Part shown: positions 1 to 4,206 of the stretch, piece by piece | Position numbering within the stretch: the first letter of the stretch is position 1 | How the letters are laid out: each line of letters starts with the position of its first letter | Assembly (NCBI GenBank): GCA_903886985.1 | Contig: CAISOI010000163.1 | Coordinates: 1 to 5,717, forward strand | DNA from: an uncultured Chthonomonas sp. | GTDB taxonomy: Bacteria > Armatimonadota > Chthonomonadetes > Chthonomonadales > CAJBBX01 | Reading direction: 5' to 3' | DNA: 5,717 nt | The notes under the pieces: model-generated | The model's database searches: none | What the model saw: only the letters and a program-made list of their open reading frames with translations | Told to the model about the DNA's origin: nothing | Program-made: the position numbers and the translations under genes

Positions 1-98
1 CTCACCACGAATACGGATGGACTTTCTCGCTCGTTTCACCATTATTCTGTTTGGGATCATAAAGTCCCTCATCCAACTTCATTCAATCAAAAATCGTT
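1..98. other. Left edge, no confidently assignable gene
   Basis: This stretch lies beyond the terminator of mscL and is too short to assign. Two weak readings exist. On the minus strand an ATG at 60-58 follows a GAGG Shine-Dalgarno-like sequence at 6 nt spacing and opens a basic reading frame (MIPNRIMVKRARKSIRIRGE) that runs off the left edge; this could be the start of the next minus-strand gene. On the plus strand a frame enters from the left edge and ends at a TAA at 60-62, which would fit the tail of a convergent gene sharing the terminator. The sequence does not decide between them, and it may simply be intergenic. Confidence 0.2.
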
Positions 99-125
99 CT
101 GCCCGAACGAGATCCGTTCGGGCAG
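99..125 (-). terminator. Intrinsic terminator downstream of mscL, possibly bidirectional
   Basis: A perfect 11-bp inverted repeat (ctgcccgaacg / cgttcgggcag) encloses a 5-nt loop. On the minus strand it begins 24 nt after the mscL stop codon and is followed, after 5 nt, by a run of five T (89-93 on the plus strand read as A). On the plus strand the stem is followed by TCATTTT, a weaker U-tract, so it could also stop a plus-strand transcript entering from the left. It is the only strong terminator-like hairpin I found in the window. Confidence 0.8.
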
Positions 126-149
126 TCATTTTGAAGGTCGTAAGAATGT

Positions 150-575
150 CTATTTTGCTTTGAGCAGATCCCTGATTTCAGTGAGCAACTCTTCTTCTCG
201 GCTCGGTCCTGGTGGGGGCGCAGGTTCTTCAGCAACTTGCCTCTTGGTCTTGTTAATTGCCTTCACCACAAGGAATACAACGAAAGCCACAACTACAAAG
301 GTTATGACATTGTTGATGAACTGCCCATACGCAATCACAGGAGCCGCTGCCTTTTGAGCCTCGGCAAGTGTTGCGTAGTGACTGCCATTAAGACTGTAAA
401 ACATACTTGCGAAATCAACTTTGCCAGTAATCAGCCCAATCGGGGGCATGACCACGTCCTTCACCAGGGAATCAACAATCTTACCAAATGCCCCCCCAAT
501 GATTACACCAACTGCAAGGTCAACAACATTTCCTTTTGCGGCAAACTCTTTGAACTCTGATATTATCCCCGCCAA
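150..575 (-). CDS. mscL: Large-conductance mechanosensitive channel MscL
   Basis: This 141-residue protein is a homopentameric inner-membrane channel that opens under membrane tension and releases small solutes during hypo-osmotic shock. The match is strong along the whole length. There is an amphipathic N-terminal helix (residues 1-14), then TM1 with the family hallmark GNVVDLAVGVIIGGAFGK (15-32), where L20 and V24 correspond to the pore constriction of the E. coli channel. A periplasmic loop spans about 50-82 and TM2 about 86-107, followed by a basic cluster, a Pro/Ala-rich linker and the C-terminal bundle helix ending LLTEIRDLLKAK. Length is normal (E. coli 136). The start is a TTG at 575-573, supported by AAGGAGA five nt upstream; the nearest upstream ATG (595-593) is out of frame. 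It lies 43 bp downstream of darA on the same strand and is probably co-transcribed with it. The hairpin at 99-125 ends the unit. Confidence 0.97.
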   Translation of the reverse strand: MAGIISEFKEFAAKGNVVDLAVGVIIGGAFGKIVDSLVKDVVMPPIGLITGKVDFASMFYSLNGSHYATLAEAQKAAAPVIAYGQFINNVITFVVVAFVVFLVVKAINKTKRQVAEEPAPPPGPSREEELLTEIRDLLKAK

Positions 576-580
576 GCTTC

Positions 581-587
581 TCTCCTT
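581..587 (-). promoter_or_regulatory. Ribosome binding site fixing the TTG start of mscL
   Basis: AAGGAGA on the minus strand, separated by 5 nt from the TTG at 575-573. No in-frame ATG lies nearby, so this site decides that the conserved MscL N-terminus begins with a TTG codon. Confidence 0.8.
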
Positions 588-618
588 AAAACCATTCGCA
601 TTAAATTTTTACTCTATG

Positions 619-948
619 CTAGAACCTAACAAACTGTTCACAATCCATTACAAAAGTTACCGCTCCACCCACCTGCACTTTTACTGGACTGGGCATAAAA
701 GCTCCAACAGGGGACGCATCGGGCGGAAGCACATTGACAAACTGTTCACGAGTTTTGCAGCTATCGCCAATAACTGTGAGGCATGTCTCTAGGTCTTTTT
801 CTTCGACACCAATGAGCAGTGTGACATTCCCTTCTCGCAAAAAACCACCTGTACTACCAATCTTCGTAAACTTAAATCCATTGTGCAGTAGTGCGTCCGT
901 TATTCGGCGATTGTCACGGTCATGAGCGATTGTAATGACTAATTTCAA
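619..948 (-). CDS. darA: PII-like cyclic di-AMP receptor (DarA/PstA/YaaQ family)
   Basis: This 109-residue cytoplasmic protein belongs to the PII-like family (DUF970) whose Bacillus DarA and Staphylococcus PstA members bind c-di-AMP as trimers. Family marks include the N-terminal MKLVITIAHDRD strand and the signature TGGFLREGN (33-41) followed by LLIGVEE. The C-terminal block has VKVQVGGAVTFV (89-100) and the closing aromatic EQFVRF. Positions corresponding to ligand-contacting residues as I recall them from PstA/DarA structures (T28, F36, L37, N41, G47) are kept; the usual Arg at 26 is Lys. Length equals the B. subtilis protein. The start is TTG at 948-946, with GGAG 9 nt upstream; an ATG at 964-962 overlapping that site reaches a stop after two codons. 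The gene sits 43 bp before mscL, which suggests a role in osmotic homeostasis, although the downstream partners of this receptor are largely unknown. The symbol is by family; the ligand is inferred, not shown. Confidence 0.93.
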   Translation of the reverse strand: MKLVITIAHDRDNRRITDALLHNGFKFTKIGSTGGFLREGNVTLLIGVEEKDLETCLTVIGDSCKTREQFVNVLPPDASPVGAFMPSPVKVQVGGAVTFVMDCEQFVRF

Positions 949-1038
949 AATCTTTTACTCCATTGTGAACCGCGGTGGTCGGGCTTCGAAAGGTTAGACC
1001 GACACAGTCGATATCCGTGACAACAATCGTGGAGGATA
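949..1038 (-). other. Gap between the first secretin-like gene and darA
   Basis: Ninety bases separate the two minus-strand genes. I see the darA Shine-Dalgarno (GGAG, 958-961), an 8-bp palindrome ACCGCGGT, and a 5-bp GTCGG/CCGAC dyad, but no stem followed by a T-run. A terminator is therefore unlikely and read-through into darA is plausible. A TTGTCA hexamer on the minus strand has no good -10 partner. Confidence 0.4.
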
Positions 1039-1710
1039 CTACTGGACTTTGTCAAGTTTGATCTCGACGTAGATCGCTGAATACGGCCCCGAATCCTTAA
1101 CAATCTCTCCGCGTTTGATCCTCTTCCGAATATCTGGGCTTCCAGTTAACTGCAATCCTATTACCGAATTGTTTCCACCGGGGACAAGTTCAGGTGCTCC
1201 TGCATAAGACTCATCTATGTCCCTTGCTTTGTCTTTGATGATGAAGGATGTTTGAACCGACACATTCCCACTATCCAGTACTTTCGGGGTATATCGCATG
1301 GAAATAATGTTCGGTCCTCCCGTGACGCTCATACTTGCCTCAATCTCCTCGGATGTCCCCACCTTAGGTGCATTAAGGAGCTCTTTCGATACGGTACCAA
1401 ATCGGTCTACCGACACCCTGTATATGTCAGCAGATATCCAAAAAAATCTCTGCTGCTTGTCTCTCTCTTTTGCAAACGCCTTGAATGCTTCCACAGCTCT
1501 CCTTGGACCGATGACCTCGATGGAATTTGTCTTCAAATTGATGTTAAAGTTATCCAGTGGCTCCCTTCCACCCTTACTGTCGAACAACCTAACAATTTCG
1601 GATGCTGAATGATGTTGTAATGCAACTGTCTCGGTCACTGAAGACTGATTTTTTACTTGCACAGAATTCAGGGCAAAGAACATCGCAATCAAATTGATAC
1701 CTAATACCAT
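1039..1710 (-). CDS. Exported protein with secretin N-domain-like fold, copy 1
   Basis: A 223-residue protein of unknown function. Residues 4-19 are hydrophobic and look like a signal peptide or membrane anchor, although the n-region lacks a positive charge. Residues 25-80 (VTETVALQHHSASEIVRLF, then LKTNSIEVIGPRRAVEAFKAF) follow the pattern of the secretin N1/NolW-type repeat: beta strand, helix after SA..IV, strand with N.I.V.G, helix. The next part (88-160) has WISADIYRV, LLNAPKVGT and YTPKVLDSGNVSV, which loosely resembles the start of a secretin beta domain, but the protein is too short for a pore. It closes with GEIVKDSGPYSAIYVEIKLD. The gene four positions further upstream in transcription order is a clear paralog (1805-2464). 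ATG at 1710-1708 is preceded by GAGGAG at 7 nt. It is likely periplasmic or envelope-located. The domain similarity is judged by eye and needs a profile search; the relationship between the two copies is certain. Confidence 0.85.
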   Translation of the reverse strand: MVLGINLIAMFFALNSVQVKNQSSVTETVALQHHSASEIVRLFDSKGGREPLDNFNINLKTNSIEVIGPRRAVEAFKAFAKERDKQQRFFWISADIYRVSVDRFGTVSKELLNAPKVGTSEEIEASMSVTGGPNIISMRYTPKVLDSGNVSVQTSFIIKDKARDIDESYAGAPELVPGGNNSVIGLQLTGSPDIRKRIKRGEIVKDSGPYSAIYVEIKLDKVQ

Positions 1711-1804
1711 GGCAATTCTCCTCTAAGTTGCGAGTGTCAAATTAGCTAACAGGATGGGGCGAGATATTGGAAATGGACAAATCGAAGTACTCTTCCGGTA
1801 AAGG
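1711..1804 (-). other. Gap between the two paralogous exported-protein genes
   Basis: Ninety-four bases containing the GAGGAG ribosome binding site of the downstream copy (1718-1723) and a small GAAG/CTTC hairpin near the upstream stop codon. No T-rich terminator follows it. A TTGACA hexamer on the minus strand lies too close to the ribosome binding site to act as a -35 element for this gene, so I call no promoter. Confidence 0.4.
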
Positions 1805-2464
1805 TTAATCAACAGATATTTCAACGTACAGACCTCTGTAAGGTCCCATGTCAGTTACAACATCGCCGTGCGTGACCCGTTGGGAAAGTCCGGGCTTCCT
1901 GTTCTCAGTAAAGCCAATAACGTTCTTCTTTTCACCAGAATTGAAGAGATAGGTTCCTGCGAAGGTTTTGTTAATGCCGGTCGAACTATCGCGGATTAGA
2001 AAGGAACAATCGAGAACCACCTTGCCGTCCGGCAATGTAAGCGTCTTAAAGTTTGCTTTCGAATAATTGACTGAATCGGATGCTCCGACTGCAATAACTG
2101 AGGACAATCCATCAGCAATTTTTGTGCGAGGATTAATGAGATTGCGCTGAATGAAATTCCCACTTTTGTCGACCCGGTACTCGAACATTCTGCATGCAAT
2201 GGCGTGCACTTTGGCAGGAGTATCGTGTGACATTGCTTCCATTTTATAGCTGGCTACAGCGTTCTTATTTCCTACGATGCGTATGGAGTTTGTGTCAAAA
2301 AGGACCTCGACGCGTTCAATACCAGGAATATTGCGCGAAATACTCACGATCGAAGCGGCAGATTTGTTCTTAACAGATAGCGTCTCAGTAACCTGATCCG
2401 TTTGCGATTGAACAGTTCCGAAAAACGATAGGGCGGTAAAGACCAAATTAAGCGAAGGGAACAT
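1805..2464 (-). CDS. Exported protein with secretin N-domain-like fold, copy 2
   Basis: A 219-residue paralog of the neighbouring 1039-1710 product, function unknown. Residues 4-20 form a hydrophobic signal-peptide-like segment with a plausible cleavage after VQS (18-20); the n-region is uncharged. Shared blocks occur at matching positions: VTETLSVKNKSAASIV (25-40), DTNSIRIVGNKNAV (57-70), YRVDKSGNF (96-104), DGKVVLDCSFLIRDS (146-160), and the C-terminal VIGFTENRK with GDVVTDMGPYRGLYVEISVD. The first two blocks fit a NolW-like secretin repeat; no pore domain is present. I start at the ATG 2464-2462 because GAGGAGA lies 5 nt upstream; a TTG at 2482-2480 would add six residues (225 aa) but would swallow that site. 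It is the first gene of the possible four-gene minus-strand unit ending with mscL, and is divergent from the oxidoreductase gene. Confidence 0.85.
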   Translation of the reverse strand: MFPSLNLVFTALSFFGTVQSQTDQVTETLSVKNKSAASIVSISRNIPGIERVEVLFDTNSIRIVGNKNAVASYKMEAMSHDTPAKVHAIACRMFEYRVDKSGNFIQRNLINPRTKIADGLSSVIAVGASDSVNYSKANFKTLTLPDGKVVLDCSFLIRDSSTGINKTFAGTYLFNSGEKKNVIGFTENRKPGLSQRVTHGDVVTDMGPYRGLYVEISVD

Positions 2465-2469
2465 TTTAC

Positions 2470-2476
2470 TCTCCTC
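2470..2476 (-). promoter_or_regulatory. Ribosome binding site choosing the ATG at 2464
   Basis: GAGGAGA on the minus strand with 5 nt to the ATG at 2464-2462. It falls inside the longer reading frame that begins at TTG 2482, so it argues for the shorter protein. The paralogous downstream gene uses the same GAGGAGA sequence. Confidence 0.75.
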
Positions 2477-2624
2477 ATGCAATCGAACCGACCGTTTTCT
2501 GGATGTCGATTCAGACAGGTTGACACGACCTAAGTAACGCTGAATTCAGGTGGGAAGCTATTAATTATCATACCTCAATGTGATATATGGAAACTTAAAT
2601 CCGCACTTCAAGCAGTAATCCTCC

Positions 2625-2640
2625 CCATTTGAACCATTTG
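2625..2640 (+). repeat. Short direct repeat CCATTTG x2
   Basis: CCATTTG occurs at 2625-2631 and again at 2634-2640, with a 9-bp period. It lies in the divergent region about 110 bp before the oxidoreductase start. It is short enough to be chance; a regulator half-site pair is possible. Confidence 0.4.
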
Positions 2641-2675
2641 GCGTAAGTGAATTGTATGAAGTACCAGGAGTTTCG

Positions 2676-2689
2676 TTACATAATTGTAA
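2676..2689. repeat. Operator-like inverted repeat TTACA-N4-TGTAA
   Basis: A perfect 5-bp dyad (TTACA 2676-2680, TGTAA 2685-2689) around a TAAT centre, about 55-65 bp before the oxidoreductase start. The hexamer GTTACA at its left edge (2675-2680) recurs at 2708-2713, exactly 33 bp away, close to three helical turns. The layout would fit a dimeric regulator binding near the promoter, but no regulator gene is in the window and the dyad is short. Confidence 0.4.
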
Positions 2690-2735
2690 TATGTTGAAGT
2701 CTTGGTTGTTACAAACGAATTTCCGTCACTAATTC

Positions 2736-2742
2736 AAAAGGA
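2736..2742 (+). promoter_or_regulatory. Ribosome binding site of the oxidoreductase gene, argues for a TTG start
   Basis: AAAAGGA abuts the ATG at 2743 with no spacer, which is too close for normal initiation. It lies 6 nt before the in-frame TTG at 2749-2751, an ideal distance. Because mscL and darA also start with TTG, the TTG start is credible. Confidence 0.6.
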
Positions 2743-3699
2743 ATGCTCTTGGTACAAGATTTTAGAGTTGGGATAGCTGGCTGTGGAGCACTGGGTGAAG
2801 TCCATGCCGCGCGATTGAGTGCTATTGAAGGAGTGGAAGTGGTCGCCGGCTTTGATCCTTCAGGATTAAGTCTTGAAAAGGTAAAGTCAATTGTTGGGGA
2901 TTCATTTAAGACACATAGAGATTTCGAACACTTCCTCGAAGAGGACTTTGACGTTATGTGCATAGCCTCCCCCGACTCATTCCATGTATCTCAGTTGTTT
3001 GCAGCCTTGGAGACTGGAAGGCACGTTCTCTGCGAAAAACCTCTAACCCCTGATCCTTCGGAACTGAAATCTGTAATCGCTGCTGTCAATGCTGCAGGAA
3101 AGCACGTCTCTCTCTCCTACCCTCGTAGATACGACCCAGGCATTCGCAAAATGCGCGAGGAGATCCAGTCCGGTCGGTGGGGCAAAATAATTGCCACAAC
3201 TGCTTACAATGCCGAAGATTGGATAACACCAAACCGCGGTACGTGGAGACACAATCCCAAAATCTGTCCAGGTGGATTCTTCTATGATGCTAACGGACAC
3301 CAGATTGATGTACTCTTCTGGCTGACTGGACTGGGATTTGAATGGGTTAAGTGCACGTTAGACTTCTGCGGTCAAGCTGTACCCATATCTGCTTCCGGCA
3401 TGGCACAGCTAACCGAGGGAGTATCGTTCGTTTACAGCTTCGTTGGGTCCGCGCAGATGTGGCGCGAGCGTATCAATATTCATTGCGAGAAAATGGACTT
3501 TGTAATCGAAAACATGGTTGCGAACTGGAGTAAGGACGGAATGTTGACACCGATGGTTGGCAGCGAACAGATAGAAACATCTGACGAAGCGTTCATTAAA
3601 CTGTTAAGAGGGCAGGGACCAAACTGGTCACCAGTTACGGACGTTTGGCCTGTACTCAATTTCACCCGTGCTGCTCTTGAATCAGGGATGGAACGGTAA
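2743..3699 (+). CDS. Gfo/Idh/MocA-family NAD(P)-dependent oxidoreductase
   Basis: A 318-residue cytoplasmic dehydrogenase of the family acting on sugars, inositols and related polyols; the substrate is not predictable. The N-terminal Rossmann domain opens with VGIAGCGALGEVHAARL (9-25), giving G13-x-G15-xx-G18. It continues through the family's CIASPDSFH (73-81) and HVLCEKPLT (94-102), where K99 is the conserved lysine. The C-terminal domain shows the usual TWRHNP then PGGFFYDANGHQIDVLFWL (176-194), with D182 and H186 in the catalytic DxxxH positions. It is slightly short for the family (commonly 330-380). The ATG at 2743 has its Shine-Dalgarno directly adjacent, so the TTG at 2749 (316 residues) may be the true start; the fold begins after either. 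The stop overlaps the next gene's ATG by one base, indicating translational coupling with the thioesterase. Xylulokinase nearby on the other strand hints at pentose or polyol metabolism, but only by proximity. Confidence 0.93.
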   Translation: MLLVQDFRVGIAGCGALGEVHAARLSAIEGVEVVAGFDPSGLSLEKVKSIVGDSFKTHRDFEHFLEEDFDVMCIASPDSFHVSQLFAALETGRHVLCEKPLTPDPSELKSVIAAVNAAGKHVSLSYPRRYDPGIRKMREEIQSGRWGKIIATTAYNAEDWITPNRGTWRHNPKICPGGFFYDANGHQIDVLFWLTGLGFEWVKCTLDFCGQAVPISASGMAQLTEGVSFVYSFVGSAQMWRERINIHCEKMDFVIENMVANWSKDGMLTPMVGSEQIETSDEAFIKLLRGQGPNWSPVTDVWPVLNFTRAALESGMER

Positions 3700-4124
3700 T
3701 GGAAATAGGAAATGTCTTCGTGAATCAACAGCGGGTCTACTGGGACCAATTGGACCTGCTGGGCGTCCTGCACAATGGAGTCTATCCCGTACTTTTTGAA
3801 CGCGCACGAACCGCCTTCTGGGGGAGTCTCGGGATTACTGGCTACGAAGACCCACACATGGACTTTCCGTACTATGTTGTCCAAAACACGGTCAATTACA
3901 AACAACCGATAACCACAGAGCAAGACATTGCCATCTCGGTATGGATCGCAAAGTTAGGCAGAACTAGCCTCACATTTGGTCATCAAATCCGTGATGAAGC
4001 CAATCAATTGGTGGCAGAAGGCAATACAACTATTGTTCGCGTGGATTCTCATTCGCGTCAACCTATCCCTTGGTCCAACAGTTTTTGCGAAATGATACAT
4101 CCCTATATTGCGAGATCAGAATAG
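3699..4124 (+). CDS. YbgC/4-hydroxybenzoyl-CoA thioesterase-like hotdog protein
   Basis: A 141-residue single hotdog domain, predicted to hydrolyse acyl- or aroyl-CoA thioesters in the cytoplasm as a dimer or tetramer. The N-terminal motif is VYWDQLDLLGVLHNGVYPVL (13-32), which aligns with the family pattern of a strand, an Asp, a small turn and HN..Y; D19 takes the place of the catalytic aspartate of the 4HBT/YbgC group, followed by H25 and N26. The FERAR (33-37) of the central hot-dog helix, VNYKQPI (65-71), KLGRTSLTFGHQI (85-97) and VRVDSHSRQPIPW (113-125) are the remaining conserved strands. Length is typical. The ATG at 3699 overlaps the preceding stop (TAATG), so it is probably translated by ribosomes finishing the oxidoreductase. 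Physiological substrate unknown; a housekeeping acyl-CoA role and a dedicated pathway role are both possible. Confidence 0.9.
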   Translation: MEIGNVFVNQQRVYWDQLDLLGVLHNGVYPVLFERARTAFWGSLGITGYEDPHMDFPYYVVQNTVNYKQPITTEQDIAISVWIAKLGRTSLTFGHQIRDEANQLVAEGNTTIVRVDSHSRQPIPWSNSFCEMIHPYIARSE

Positions 4125-4206
4125 GGCAAAATTAGATTGCAGATCAGCGTATGTGACTTGCAACGGAATTACACGCAATCCTGATCAATAAGTGTGACAG
4201 ATCGAT
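4125..4206. other. Convergent intergenic region without a clear terminator
   Basis: Eighty-two bases separate the convergent thioesterase and xylB stop codons. Two 6-bp inverted repeats are present in crossing order: GATTGC (4135-4140) with GCAATC (4175-4180), and GATCAG (4142-4147) with CTGATC (4181-4186). Loops exceed 30 nt, so neither resembles a standard terminator. On the minus strand the outer GCAATC is followed by TAATTTT, which could give weak termination for xylB. Confidence 0.35.

Larger units (their letters stand above)
2477..2735. promoter_or_regulatory. Divergent intergenic region, presumed promoters for both directions
   Basis: This stretch must drive the minus-strand secretin-like/darA/mscL genes and the plus-strand oxidoreductase/thioesterase pair, but no consensus sigma-70 promoter stands out. 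For the minus strand the best -10-like hexamer is GATAAT (2569-2564), embedded in an AT-rich tract, without a good -35. For the plus strand, TTGAAC (2629-2634) and TTGTAT (2652-2657) are 17 bp apart, but the second hexamer matches a -10 poorly; the AT-rich tract at 2676-2693 is an alternative. Other marks are a 10-bp palindrome CTGAATTCAG (2540-2549), a tandem CCATTTG, and the TTACA dyad listed separately. No small ORF with a ribosome binding site was found. Confidence 0.4.

Noticed and set aside
3..62. Tail of a plus-strand gene entering from the left (frame ending in TAA at 60-62)
   Set aside because: Only 19 codons are visible with no recognisable motif; an equally weak minus-strand start overlaps it, so neither is called as a gene.
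160..792. Plus-strand open frames opposite mscL and darA
   Set aside because: They are antisense to two well recognised proteins, have no ribosome binding sites, and their translations are low-complexity or resemble nothing.
1252..1612. Two plus-strand open frames opposite the first secretin-like gene
   Set aside because: They overlap each other and lie antisense to a gene whose paralog next door confirms the minus-strand reading.
2540..2549. Palindrome CTGAATTCAG as an operator
   Set aside because: A single 10-bp palindrome; a GAATTCAGG overlap also occurs inside the coding sequence near 1665, so it is not specific to a regulatory position.
2465..2742. Riboswitch or small RNA in the divergent intergenic region
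   Set aside because: No extended stem set, no conserved riboswitch core that I recognise, and no terminator or sequestered ribosome binding site in either direction.
4125..4206. Standard bidirectional terminator between the thioesterase gene and xylB
   Set aside because: No stem longer than 6 bp with a short loop, and no T-run adjacent to a stable hairpin on the plus strand.
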